From JAJEAD01 sp964420925 (lineage in GTDB: Bacteria > Pseudomonadota > Gammaproteobacteria > HK1), in the NCBI GenBank assembly GCA_964420925.1, contig CAYQVB010000086.1:59324-123323 (forward strand): 64,000 nucleotides of DNA. The letters run 5' to 3'. The translations under genes were made by a program, and so were the position numbers. The notes beneath the pieces are model-generated. The model ran no database searches, was not told the DNA's origin, and saw only the letters and a program-made list of their open reading frames with translations. Positions 45,075-53,783 of this stretch are shown piece after piece (position 1 is the stretch's first letter; each line of letters opens with the position of its first letter).

Positions 45075-45818
45075 CTATTGCAACGGGAAGTTCGGGCGAT
45101 CGGGGCCGTAGTGGGTGGAGAGGTAGTCGACGACGAGGTCGTAATCAGACCCTTCGATCGGGGCCATGCCGTGCTCGTCCACCATGTACTCGAGCGTTTC
45201 GAGCCAATCCTCCCGGGTGAGGCCCTGTTGGGCGACGATGCGTTCGGAGTGGCACACGGTGCAGTAGGCGTGGGTCGCGGCGGCGCCGTCTGATGCGACC
45301 AGGAGGCCGAAGTCCGTGTCTCCGCTTTCGTGCGCCGCGCCAGCGATCGCCGCAGCCTCGGCGCGTTTCCCGGCAGGCGTCGAGGCCGAGCCGGAGATCA
45401 TGCCCAGCCAGGCGATGATGTCGGCGCGCTCGCCCGCATCCGCAATGCCCGGAAACACCATGCTGGTGCCCTCGACTTCCGCCGTGGGCTGGTGCAGATA
45501 GCGATCGAGGCGCTCCACCGTCCAGGTTCCCCCGAAGGACGCCATTGCCGATGAATAGCGTCCGTAACCCTCCGCCGACGCCACCGGACGGCCGAGCACC
45601 CCCCGGAGGTTCGGTCCCAGGGTCTGCGTGGCGCCTTCGTCGATGCCGTGGCAGGCCCGGCACACCCGGAAGAGCGCTTCGCCGCGTTCGGGGGAGGCGG
45701 TGGCGAGCCGCTCCTGGATGCTCGCCTCACCTACGACGGCGCTACCCAGGGTAGGGGGCCAAGCCAGCAGACCGGCGAGGAGGAGCCCGGCCAGCGAGGG
45801 GGCGAGCACGGTGCTCAT
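45075..45818 (-). CDS. Dihaem cytochrome c, probable sulfite dehydrogenase partner
   Basis: A 247-residue periplasmic protein with two haem c sites, CRACH at residues 53-57 and CTVCH at 186-190. A signal peptide lies at residues 1-26. The first domain is a class I cytochrome (GPNLRGVLGRPVAS, YSSAMASFGGTWT, GTSMVFPGI with the distal Met). The second resembles the SorB/SoxD-type C-terminal domain (LTREDWLETLEYMVDEHGM). Such proteins accept electrons from molybdenum sulfite dehydrogenases, and that gene lies upstream on the same strand. The 433-base gap to it contains a palindromic repeat. Confidence 0.8.
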   Translation of the reverse strand: MSTVLAPSLAGLLLAGLLAWPPTLGSAVVGEASIQERLATASPERGEALFRVCRACHGIDEGATQTLGPNLRGVLGRPVASAEGYGRYSSAMASFGGTWTVERLDRYLHQPTAEVEGTSMVFPGIADAGERADIIAWLGMISGSASTPAGKRAEAAAIAGAAHESGDTDFGLLVASDGAAATHAYCTVCHSERIVAQQGLTREDWLETLEYMVDEHGMAPIEGSDYDLVVDYLSTHYGPDRPNFPLQ

Positions 45819-46251
45819 GGTTCCGGTTCCGTGATCACGAATGGAGGAGCGGCTACGAGCAGGGCGGGCGAGTGCGGGTGCCGCCGAAGAACGGGATGAG
45901 ATCCTCGGGGGCGGCTCTGCGCGTAGCGGCTGAATACTTCGTCATTCTCGCGCAAGCCGGCCACGGTGAAGGACTATTCCGCGGTCAGAAAGGAAACTGC
46001 GGGACTCGTGCCAATGGGTCGCTGGTCCACGTCATTCCCGCGTAAGCGGGAATCCACGAGAAACAACGAGTTGGAGGATTGTCCATCCAAGCAGGAATCC
46101 ACGAAGGCGGTCCCACGCGCGGCGGTCGAGTACCAGCGTTCGAGTCCGTGTCGCGTGGCGGGCGTGCAACGCTCCGCGCGCGCTGGTGCGCAACTTCGGA
46201 CGGGAAGGGCGCGCCGGAGGGTCCGGCGCGACCCACCCCCGGCACGCCGCC
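45819..46251. other. 433-base spacer between sulfite dehydrogenase and cytochrome genes
   Basis: No coding region was recognised here. It contains one palindromic repeat (46034-46053) and half-copies of the same sequence near 46091 (CAGGAATCCACG). The spacer is large for genes expected to be expressed together, so the repeats may have inserted into an older sorAB-type operon. Confidence 0.5.
46034..46053. repeat. Palindromic repeat core, copy 3
   Basis: ATTCCCGC (46034-46041), GTAA, GCGGGAAT (46046-46053). The flanks GTC and CCACG extend the match to the other copies in the window. It is the short form of the family, with an eight-base stem. Confidence 0.8.
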
Positions 46252-47547
46252 TCACGAGACCCGAACCGCGACCCGGTGCATCGTGTTGTTGAGGTACCCC
46301 TTCGGGTTCCAGTCGATGGCGTGGGGCTGCATCGCGCCGGCGCTGTCGGTCGCCCGCGCCCAGACCTCGTAGTATCCCGCCCCGGGCAGCTCCACGGTGG
46401 CGCGGAAGCTCTGCCAGGCGCCGTCGTTCGCAGGGGCGTCGAGCGCCGCGGATATCCAGGTGGCCCCGAAGTCGTAGGAGAGGTCCACCGCGGCGACCGT
46501 CCGGTCCCCCGACCAGGCGTGGCCGCGGACCTCGAGCGTGCTCGCCGTCCCCGCGCCGTTCGCGGGATGGGTGACGAGCGACTTGACGGGCATCCGTTCG
46601 ATGATGACGAAGTCCTTCCTGTCGACCTTCTCGCCCGGCTCGACCTTGTATCGCGGCACGCGGTACGCGGTGCCGGTCATCTTGGGGCCGTCGTGCACGA
46701 TGTCGCGAAGGGTGATCTGTCGCAGCCACTTCTGAGAGCAGGAGCCCGGCCAGCCGGGCACCACGAGTCGCAGCGGCGCTCCGTTCATGGGGTGGAGCGG
46801 CCCGCCGTTCTGGGCGAAGGCGATGAGCACGTTGTCGGTCATCGCCTTGGCGATGGGGACGCCGCGGGAGATGGGCAGCTTGCCCTCCTCTCCCGAGAGA
46901 TGGGTGTCGGCGCCGACGTGCGCGGTGTAGACGACGCCGGGCTGCACGCCCGCCGCCTCCAGCACGTCCCGGAGGCGCACTCCGGTCCACTCCGAGCAGG
47001 CGACCGCGCCGTAGGTCCACTGATTGCCCTTGGCCGGAGGATCGAAGAAGGCCCGCCCGTTGCCCCTGCATTCAATGAGGAGCGCCATCGTGACCACCTC
47101 GAACTTCGATTGCAGGTCGGCGATCGAAAGGGTGGCCGGGTTGTCGACGAGGCCGTCCACACTGAGAGTCCAGGTCTCCGGATCCATCTCCGCGGGCGGG
47201 ATGCCGTTGTTGCGGATGAAATGGCGGGCGGTCGGGGTGATCGGGTCGTCGAGCAGGTGGGGCGGGGTCTCCGCGTTGAGGGGGCGGTCGTTGAGCAGCG
47301 TCAGCCCGTCCTTGCCGACCAGCAGGTTCTCGTCCGCGAAGGCGGCGGGAATCAGGCCCGCCGGCATGTTGCGATGAAAGGGAATGGCGGCGCCGACCAT
47401 CGTCGCGAGCCCGGCTCCGCGCAGGAAGCCGCGCCGATCGGAGAACGACTCCCGCCCGAAGAAGGCGCGGTCCGCCCGGACCGGGTCCGCGGCGAAGAAC
47501 TCGTGGAGGTCCTGGTGTTCGGCGTTCGATGTGTCGTCGGTCGGCAT
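46252..47547 (-). CDS. Molybdenum sulfite dehydrogenase, SoxC/SorA family
   Basis: A 431-residue periplasmic molybdoenzyme of the sulfite oxidase family. The twin-arginine motif RRGFLRG at 38-44 shows Tat export of the folded protein, with cleavage near AFA-DE (71). The molybdenum-ligand cysteine is C160 in LIECRGNGRAFF. The C-terminal dimerisation domain ends NNTMHRVAVRVS. It oxidises sulfite to sulfate and passes electrons to a cytochrome c, encoded downstream. AAAGGAGA before the ATG at 47547 decides this start over an ATG six codons upstream. SoxC and SorA are hard to separate without a tree; no other sox genes are in the window. Confidence 0.88.
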   Translation of the reverse strand: MPTDDTSNAEHQDLHEFFAADPVRADRAFFGRESFSDRRGFLRGAGLATMVGAAIPFHRNMPAGLIPAAFADENLLVGKDGLTLLNDRPLNAETPPHLLDDPITPTARHFIRNNGIPPAEMDPETWTLSVDGLVDNPATLSIADLQSKFEVVTMALLIECRGNGRAFFDPPAKGNQWTYGAVACSEWTGVRLRDVLEAAGVQPGVVYTAHVGADTHLSGEEGKLPISRGVPIAKAMTDNVLIAFAQNGGPLHPMNGAPLRLVVPGWPGSCSQKWLRQITLRDIVHDGPKMTGTAYRVPRYKVEPGEKVDRKDFVIIERMPVKSLVTHPANGAGTASTLEVRGHAWSGDRTVAAVDLSYDFGATWISAALDAPANDGAWQSFRATVELPGAGYYEVWARATDSAGAMQPHAIDWNPKGYLNNTMHRVAVRVS

Positions 47548-47641
47548 GATCTTTTCTCCTTTCATGGCTGCATGGGGATTCCAATGGCCGTCGCTCGTGC
47601 GCTGTGGAGGCGATACGGCCCCCGGGATCTTCCCGGTCCGA

Positions 47642-48262
47642 CTATGCGCCCGTCGGCTCCCGGCTCCGTGTCTCTATGCGCATGGTGACGCGCGGGATCC
47701 AGTTGCGGGGGTAGTTCTCCGGCGGCGTTCGGATCACCCGGAACCCCGCGCGGCGGAAGAGGGGTTCGGTTCCGAAGAAGGCGTTGTCGTCGCCGGTGCG
47801 TGCCGAGCCGGCGCGCGGGTAGGCTTCGACGGCGGGAGCGCCATTCTCGGCGGCATAGGCGACCGTGGCCTCGATCGAGGCCAGCGCAATCCCCCGGCCG
47901 CGGGCCTCCTTGCGCACGGTGATGCAGGGAATGACCCATACGTCTACCGCGTCGACGCGAGGAGTGGTGCGCGAGGCCTCGATGCGGGCGAACTCGCTGC
48001 GGGGAGCAACCGCGATCCAGCCCACGGGCTCGGCACCTTCGAAGGCGAGCAGTCCCGGAGCCCGCCGGCGGCGGGAGAGGCTGGTCATCGCGTCGCGCTG
48101 GCGCTGGCTCCGGGACCCCGAGCCGGGCAGATCGCGTACCTGCGGGTCGGTGAGACGAGGGAACATGCACCAGCAGGTTCTGCCCCAGCTCCCGCGCAGG
48201 ACCGCTCCCAGATCGTCCACGAGCCGCGGGCTCAGCGGACGGAAGGTGAGCGACGGGCTCAC
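47642..48262 (-). CDS. GNAT family N-acetyltransferase
   Basis: A 206-residue GNAT-fold protein. The acetyl-CoA-binding segment is ITVRKEARGRGIALASIEATV near the middle, with the R-G-R-G-I pyrophosphate loop. LLAFEGAEPVGWIAVAPRSEFARIE is the preceding beta region and GFRVIRTPPENYPRNW the end. The GTG start at 48262 overlaps the stop of the upstream SDR gene, so the two are coupled; the frame upstream of that is only a shadow of the SDR gene. The acceptor substrate is unknown. Confidence 0.8.
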   Translation of the reverse strand: MSPSLTFRPLSPRLVDDLGAVLRGSWGRTCWCMFPRLTDPQVRDLPGSGSRSQRQRDAMTSLSRRRRAPGLLAFEGAEPVGWIAVAPRSEFARIEASRTTPRVDAVDVWVIPCITVRKEARGRGIALASIEATVAYAAENGAPAVEAYPRAGSARTGDDNAFFGTEPLFRRAGFRVIRTPPENYPRNWIPRVTMRIETRSREPTGA

Positions 48263-49011
48263 AGGGCGGTGAATCCTCCGTCGATGACGAACTCCGACCC
48301 GGTAACGAATCGCGACTCGTCGCTCTGCAGGTAGAGCGCCGCATCCGCGATCTCGAGGGGTTTCCCGAGGCGGCCGAGGGGGTGGCGGCGAATCACGTCG
48401 TCGATGGTCTCCTCGTCGAAGAAGTCCATCATGGGGGTGTCGATGTAGCCGGGGTGGATGGTGTTGACCCGGATTCCGTAGCCGTGTCGCGCGCAGTGCA
48501 GGGCGGCGGACTTGCTGAGCAGGCGCACGCCGCCCTTGCTCGCGGTGTAGGCGATGGCGGCGCCGTTGGGATCGGAGACGAGGCAGTCGACGGAGGAGAT
48601 GTTCACGATGGAACCGCCCCGGTCCTCCTTCATCGCCGCCACGCCGTGCTTCGTGCCGAGAAACACGCCGTCGAGATTGACGCCGATGACGCGATCCCAT
48701 GTCTGCTCGGTGCAGTGCTCGACGTCGTCGCCCTCCATCGCGATCCCCGCCACGTTCGCGACGCCGTCGAGATGCCCCCAGCGCGAGAACGCGGTGGCGA
48801 CGGCATCCTCCCAATCCGCCTCACGGGTCACGTCCAGCACCTGGAAGGCGGCGCGCTCGCCCAGCGACGCGGCAAGCGCGTTCCCCGCCGCCTCGTTCAC
48901 GTCTCCGAGCACGACGTTCGCTCCCTCTTCGAGAAAGCGCTCCGTGCAGGCGCGCCCGATGCCGGAAGCGGCGCCGGTCACGATGAGGGTCTTGTCGTCG
49001 AGTCGTCCCAT
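48259..49011 (-). CDS. Short-chain dehydrogenase/reductase
   Basis: A 250-residue classical SDR. The cofactor loop TGAASGIG is at 12-19, NVAG near 86, and the catalytic S140, Y155 and K159 are in NISSVDCL and AYTASKGG. The C-terminal FVTGSEFVIDGGFTAL is typical. An Asp (D37 in LGDVNE) after beta-2 suggests preference for NAD. The ATG at 49011 gives MGRLDDKTLIVTG, the usual beginning; the frame upstream is not SDR-like. It is coupled to the GNAT gene. The substrate is unknown. Confidence 0.87.
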   Translation of the reverse strand: MGRLDDKTLIVTGAASGIGRACTERFLEEGANVVLGDVNEAAGNALAASLGERAAFQVLDVTREADWEDAVATAFSRWGHLDGVANVAGIAMEGDDVEHCTEQTWDRVIGVNLDGVFLGTKHGVAAMKEDRGGSIVNISSVDCLVSDPNGAAIAYTASKGGVRLLSKSAALHCARHGYGIRVNTIHPGYIDTPMMDFFDEETIDDVIRRHPLGRLGKPLEIADAALYLQSDESRFVTGSEFVIDGGFTAL

Positions 49012-49417
49012 GCCATCGCCCTTGCGTGCCGGCCGAATGCACCCCTTGTACCGCACTGCGCCCGGCATTGCATCCCGGAGCGCACACCCCGCCCGGGCCC
49101 TTGCGCTGAAGCGATGCAACACCCCTCTCCATGCCGGAGGGAGGGAAAGCTACTGCCCCCTGGAAAAGGGGGTTGGGGTGAAGGAAGAGCGAGTATCGGC
49201 CCACGGGCGGGGCCGTTCCTCGACCACAGACCCTCACCCCCGGACCGCGTGAACGGCCCCTGCACCCGTGGCCGGACGGACGGTGGACCCGACGGCCCGC
49301 CCGGCGGACACCGGACGAGCCACTATCGCGGACACTCGCGGTTCCCATCGGTGCCGGGCATTGGGTAATGTCCGGGCTCGGCCGAGGCGGAGGGAGGCTC
49401 GAGCCTTGAATCCAATC
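49012..49417. other. Divergent intergenic region, 406 bases
   Basis: Spacer between the SDR (minus) and the flavin monooxygenase (plus). It holds G/C-run hairpins, such as CCCCCT and AGGGGG near 49155-49173 and CCCTCTCC with GGAGGGAG near 49122-49144. No protein family is recognised. A GGAGGGAGG ribosome binding site lies at its right end (49389-49397). Confidence 0.45.
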
Positions 49418-50752
49418 ATGGAACGCGACGCAGAGCGGATGCACATCGGGGTGTACGCGGCGGGCACCGGCAACCACGTCGCGGGGTGGCGCTATCCCGG
49501 AGCCTCGAAGAGCGGGGAGGATTTCGCGGCCTTTCGCCGGATCGCGGAGAGCGCCGAGCGCGGCCGGCTGGATTTCTTCTTCGTGGGCGACAATCTGGCG
49601 TGCGTACCTGACGAGCACCCGGGAATGGTGGCGCGTCTCGAGCCCCTCACGCTGCTCTCCGCACTCGCATCGCTCACCACCCGCGTCGGCCTCATCGGCA
49701 CCGCCTCCACCACGTTCGGCCAGCCCTACAGCCTTGCCCGCCGCTTCGCGTCGCTCGACCACATCAGCGGCGGGCGCGGGGGCTGGAACGTGGTGACCAC
49801 CTCGTCGCCGGAAAGCGCCGCCAACTTCGGGCTCGAGACGCTCGCCGCCCACGATCTGCGCTACCGGATGGCGGACGAGTTCGCCGAAGCGGTCAAGGGT
49901 CTGTGGGATTCCTGGGAGAGCGGGGCGCGAGTCGCGGATCCGGAGACCGGGGTCTACGTCGATCCGGCCAGGATCCACGCGCTCGACCACGAGGGCGAGT
50001 TCTACTCGGTGCGCGGACCCCTCAACCACTCGCGCAGCCCGCAGGGGCGACCGGTCATCGTGCAGGCGGGCTCATCGGAGAGCGGTCAGGCCTTCGCGGC
50101 CCGCCACGCCGAGGTCCTCTTCTCCGTGCAGCAGGAGATCGACGCCGCCCGCGCCTTCCGCGGCGGCATCTTGTCCAAGGCCCGCGCGCAGGGCCGGGAC
50201 GCCCGCTACATCAGGGTCCTGCCCGGCCTGCTGCCGGTGCTGGGAGGCACGGAACGGGAGGCCCGCGACAAGCTCAATGCGCTCGGGCGCTTCGTCGACG
50301 ACTCCGCCGCGATGCACCTCATGTCGGACCGCCTCGGCTACGACATGTCCCGCTTTTCCCTCGACGCTCCCGTACCGGACCTGCCCCGCTCCGAGCACAT
50401 CCACGGCTACGTCGATGTTCATATCGCGCGCGCCCGCAGGGCGGGCCATACCCTGCGCGATCTCTACAACCTCTTTGCGGCGGCGCGCGGCCACGCGGTG
50501 TTCTGCGGCACTCCCGAGCAGACCGCCGACATGATGGAGGAGTGGTTCCGCGGCAGGGCCTGCGACGGCTTTGTCCTCCTGCCCGCCTACTTTCCCGCGG
50601 GACTCGACGAATTCGTCGACGAAGTGGTGCCGATCCTGCAGCAGCGCGGTCTCTTCCGGACCGAGTACGAAGGCGCCACCCTGCGTTCCCATCTCGGCCT
50701 GCCGGTGCCCGCGAACCGGTACAGCGCGAGACAGAGTTCGGGCATCGAGTAA
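49418..50752 (+). CDS. NtaA/SnaA/DszA family FMN-dependent monooxygenase
   Basis: A 444-residue luciferase-like monooxygenase of the group that oxidises nitrilotriacetate, pristinamycin or dibenzothiophene sulfone. IGVYAAGTGNHVAGWRYPGAS, the family flavin-binding end LDFFFVGDN, LARRFASLDHISGGRGGWNVVTTSS and RPVIVQAGSSESGQAFAARHAEVLFS are present. It needs reduced FMN from a separate reductase, not seen here. The best ribosome site (GGAGGGAGG, 49389-49397) is eight bases before a TTG at 49406, so translation might start there and add four residues; I list the ATG at 49418. The substrate is unknown; sulfones or amines are possible. Confidence 0.82.
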   Translation: MERDAERMHIGVYAAGTGNHVAGWRYPGASKSGEDFAAFRRIAESAERGRLDFFFVGDNLACVPDEHPGMVARLEPLTLLSALASLTTRVGLIGTASTTFGQPYSLARRFASLDHISGGRGGWNVVTTSSPESAANFGLETLAAHDLRYRMADEFAEAVKGLWDSWESGARVADPETGVYVDPARIHALDHEGEFYSVRGPLNHSRSPQGRPVIVQAGSSESGQAFAARHAEVLFSVQQEIDAARAFRGGILSKARAQGRDARYIRVLPGLLPVLGGTEREARDKLNALGRFVDDSAAMHLMSDRLGYDMSRFSLDAPVPDLPRSEHIHGYVDVHIARARRAGHTLRDLYNLFAAARGHAVFCGTPEQTADMMEEWFRGRACDGFVLLPAYFPAGLDEFVDEVVPILQQRGLFRTEYEGATLRSHLGLPVPANRYSARQSSGIE

Positions 50753-50800
50753 GCGGATGGGGTAGGCTCACAACGAGCGCGCCAATGCTCCTCCAACACT

Positions 50801-51427
50801 TCAGTCCGGCTCGAACAGTCGACGCAACCAATCGGCGAACTTCCGCGCGAGTGGTCCATCAACTTTCAAGTCGCCCGTCCGGATGGATGAACCCATGCGC
50901 CCGGGTGTCCGCCGCGTTGCCAGCCAGGCGTGAAGCTGCGCCTTCAGCGTCTTGCCCGTTGGGAATCGGCGGTCCGGCTCCGGAATGCTATCGACGTACG
51001 CCTGTGCCAGCGGCCAGACCCCATCGCGTGGGGGTACCATCGCCTCCACGAAACTCTCGAGCTCACCCGGCTCTTGATTGTCAGGCCACAGCCAGATCCC
51101 GATGCGTGGACTCCCGTCAACGACGGTTCCGTCCGGATCAGGGCGCTCGGGCAGATCGAGATGCCGGTCTGCAAGCCGATGCCTCAAGGCGTCCCATCGC
51201 GCCCCCGGATCGTCGTTGGCGTCCGGGAGAATGCCCACCGCCTTGCGCCCCGGTGCCTTGACTTCGAGACTAATGGAAGCGAGCAGGTTGTCGATGCCAT
51301 CCTTGTCATTTATGTAGAACGGTGGCATTGGCCGGCTACGTTCACACAGATGCAGGACAACATGCTTGTCATCCGCTCCCTCTACGAGAAGCACGCGATC
51401 CTCTCGTGGCGAATCGAAGTCGGTCAT
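50801..51427 (-). CDS. DUF3226-type TOPRIM-like protein, partner of the adjacent ATPase
   Basis: A 208-residue protein. The start RVLLVEGADDKHVVLHL carries the TOPRIM-type glutamate (E16), and ILPDANDDPGARWD (D69, D72) supplies the DxD-like acidic cluster. GIWLWPDNQEPGELESFVEAM is the third conserved block of the DUF3226 family. These residues could bind magnesium for nuclease activity, as in OLD-family proteins. It starts four bases after the ATPase gene ends, so both are made from one transcript. I infer an effector role in a two-gene defence module; this has not been shown for this family pair as far as I know. GC is lower than in the surroundings. Confidence 0.7.
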   Translation of the reverse strand: MTDFDSPREDRVLLVEGADDKHVVLHLCERSRPMPPFYINDKDGIDNLLASISLEVKAPGRKAVGILPDANDDPGARWDALRHRLADRHLDLPERPDPDGTVVDGSPRIGIWLWPDNQEPGELESFVEAMVPPRDGVWPLAQAYVDSIPEPDRRFPTGKTLKAQLHAWLATRRTPGRMGSSIRTGDLKVDGPLARKFADWLRRLFEPD

Positions 51428-51431
51428 GCGC

Positions 51432-52583
51432 CTATCTCACTTCGATCCCTTGATCGGCAGCAACCTTGAGCTCCGATTCCGAGTACTCGACCGCATGAAC
51501 TCCTCCGTTGTCCCGATCGAGCCGAACGAGAACACCATCGACATCCTCGTTGTCCGAGGCAGCATGTGCGAAACCCTTGACGCAGTCCCAACTGTGAGTA
51601 GTCGCAAGGACCTGCACGTTGTCACGCTTTGCGCTCTGCAAGATCATGTTCCAGAAATCGCGTTGTACGGTATGGTGAATTCCATTCTCCGCTTCGTCGA
51701 TGAGCAAGAAACCGCATCGGCAGTTTGCAAGAGCCAGGGCGACACCAAACAGACGTACCGCCCCATCACCAAGACTCTTCAGAGGAACCGGGCGCGGCTC
51801 ACCCGGAAGCCGCAGGATTACGCGACGACCCGTTCTCCCGCTACGCAGGCTGTCGTCTCCGACTACGGCGACTCGGTCGACGGGACGGCCAAGAATTAGT
51901 TTCAGACTACGTAGGGGCTGGTCTTCGCGGTCCGTCAGAGCAATCCTGTCCCAGTACCGCACCACGTCGGTATTGTTGGGTAGCCCTGGCCCCAGAGATT
52001 CACATTCGATATCGGCCGGCCATTTGGCGTCCTGGTCGCCCAAGTGTGGCTGCGCCCTGCGTAGCCGGGCGTCCTTGGACAAGAGTTGGCTCAGAATTTC
52101 ATAGGAGTAGGACCACTCTTTGTCCTGGAGCCGAATCGTCAACATGGCGGGTCTGTACTCCATCAGAGGAGCGTTGACGGGCGAGGTCACATTGAAAGGA
52201 ATCTCGTCTAAATGTGACACTTCGATTTCGAGACGACATTCGTCGTCCTCGGGTCCAATCGAAATGGATCTTCTCTGCGCTAAGTTCCTTCCGAAAAAGA
52301 GGGCTGCGATGTCGGGGGACAGCACGTCATCGCCGTCTTCGCCTGCCGCGGTAGCGAGCTCGTCGCGGCCGCGCAGCAGATCCGTCAGAACCATGGGACG
52401 CCCTCGCGCGGCATAGACTCGGGTTGCATCCAGGACCGTCGTCTTCCCGACGCCGTTCTTGCCTGCGAGGAGTGTCACGCGCCCTAGCTTGGGAATGGCA
52501 AGATGACCAATCCCCCGAAATCCCCTGATGGTCAGATTCGGGAGACGCAGATTGTCCTTCGATGTACCTGGTGCCTGTGACAT
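51432..52583 (-). CDS. OLD/AAA15-type ABC-like ATPase
   Basis: A 383-residue SMC/ABC-type ATPase. Walker A GKNGVGKTT is at 41-49. The signature-like region is PLKSLGDGAVRLFGVALAL, Walker B FLLIDEAEN at about 292-300, and the H-switch LATTHSWD at about 330. The N-terminal LPNLTIRGFRGIGHLAIPKLGRVTLLAG is the standard start of AAA15/OLD ATPases. No TOPRIM follows in the same chain; it is encoded by the next gene, as in split OLD-like systems such as PARIS. The gene has visibly lower GC than neighbours, which fits a transferred defence cassette. Confidence 0.8.
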   Translation of the reverse strand: MSQAPGTSKDNLRLPNLTIRGFRGIGHLAIPKLGRVTLLAGKNGVGKTTVLDATRVYAARGRPMVLTDLLRGRDELATAAGEDGDDVLSPDIAALFFGRNLAQRRSISIGPEDDECRLEIEVSHLDEIPFNVTSPVNAPLMEYRPAMLTIRLQDKEWSYSYEILSQLLSKDARLRRAQPHLGDQDAKWPADIECESLGPGLPNNTDVVRYWDRIALTDREDQPLRSLKLILGRPVDRVAVVGDDSLRSGRTGRRVILRLPGEPRPVPLKSLGDGAVRLFGVALALANCRCGFLLIDEAENGIHHTVQRDFWNMILQSAKRDNVQVLATTHSWDCVKGFAHAASDNEDVDGVLVRLDRDNGGVHAVEYSESELKVAADQGIEVR

Positions 52584-53091
52584 GACACGATGCCTTTGGA
52601 GCGCTGGTGGAGAAATGCCGCGACTGACTCGAGATTCATTTGTCCTGTTGCTTGAGCCTCACTTCTGCGACGCCACCGAGCGTTGCGTCTCACCAAGGTT
52701 CCGTCCGCATCTCACCCGGCGGACTCGCTGTAGTGGTGGCATTGAACCATCGATTTCGCTTCGACATCTTCCTGGCCATGAGTCCGACTGAACAATCAAT
52801 CGTAGACTCTCGGGCTGAGCTTGGCCATAACCGCCCGCAGGTGGACTCGGGCGAGGACCGAAAGGGGATGTTGGTACCCTTGAGTGTTGATGTGGGCCGC
52901 CGTCAGATCGAACACGATGGGCTTGAGGGAGTCGATGGCCACCGCAGGCCGCGCCACTCGACCGACATCCTCATGCCCTCGCCGTCGAAGAATAGCTTGC
53001 CAGCCGTATCGGCAAACATCACTGCCTGGGCGATGGCGTGGAGCTAAGGTGCTGGTGCCGTATCCTGGCCAACGAAGGGCCGTCTCCACGT
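52584..53091. other. Intergenic region, 508 bases, no gene recognised
   Basis: Between the ATPase gene and the SRPBCC-like gene, both on the minus strand. The longest minus-strand frame (52796-53095) has no motif I recognise and no ribosome site. It may be a decayed gene at the edge of the lower-GC segment. The promoter of the ATPase pair should lie near 52584-52680. Confidence 0.4.
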
Positions 53092-53574
53092 TCACCCTCC
53101 AGCCAGCGGCACACCCTCCACGACGTTTCGCTGAATGGCCTCGGCCCAGTCCACCATTTCCTGCTCGTAGGCATCGCCGAAGGCTCGAACGAATTCGTCC
53201 GCACCGGATGACAGGGACGTCATGCGATAGCGCACGGATGCCTGGCTTCGGTCCTCACCGTCGGGGGTCACGCGAACGTCCACCATGGCGGTGTGGTGAT
53301 CCGGAACCACGTACACGTACGACGCGAGGCCCGCGGCGGGCTCATATCTCGTCTGTACCCAGGTCGCCGTCTCCATGCCCTTGTCGGTCGTCTGGAATAC
53401 GAGGCCCTCTCCCGCGCCGACTCCGAGCGGATGCACGTAATGCGGGTCCCACCCCGCCGCCCAGGGCCGCTCACCTTCCGGTGTGAAGAGCGGAACCGCA
53501 TCCGCGAAGGGCAGGGCCACGGGGACCACTCCCGCCCGGTCCGTGTGGACTCGCTTCCCAGTGTCAATCGTCAT
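53092..53574 (-). CDS. SRPBCC-like small protein
   Basis: A 160-residue protein with the alternating strands and long C-terminal helix of the START/SRPBCC fold (VPLFTPEGERPWAAGWDPHYVHP, VFQTTDKGMETATWVQTRYEP, ASYVYVVPDHHTAMVDVRVTP, ASVRYRMTSLS, FVRAFGDAYEQEMVDWAEAIQ). The fold forms a hydrophobic pocket for small ligands, but no specific ligand can be named. AAGGAG lies six bases before the ATG at 53574, which I prefer to an ATG six codons upstream. It is divergent from the NCS2 permease gene. Confidence 0.65.
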   Translation of the reverse strand: MTIDTGKRVHTDRAGVVPVALPFADAVPLFTPEGERPWAAGWDPHYVHPLGVGAGEGLVFQTTDKGMETATWVQTRYEPAAGLASYVYVVPDHHTAMVDVRVTPDGEDRSQASVRYRMTSLSSGADEFVRAFGDAYEQEMVDWAEAIQRNVVEGVPLAGG

Positions 53575-53783
53575 GGTCGCTCCTTCATCCAATGCTGCGG
53601 TGTTCAGGCATGTTCATTGTCGCCGCCCGGCACGGGGGTCGCGGACTGTTGCATCGGCGCCATCTTTGATCAACTTTGCACGCGTCGGGACTCGTGTGCG
53701 CCGGGAGAACCCCCGAGAACCTTCCCGGTCGCATCGGGATTCCTGGTCGGGATACTCCGGCGTGCCCACTCGAGGAGACGGCC

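Noticed and set aside
47642..48814. A 390-codon version of the GNAT gene
   Set aside because: The first 184 codons are a shadow of the SDR gene; the GTG at 48262 coupled to the SDR stop gives a normal GNAT length.
52796..53095. A 99-codon minus-strand frame in the gap beside the ATPase gene
   Set aside because: No ribosome binding site, no family motif and no conserved context; kept only as part of the intergenic description.
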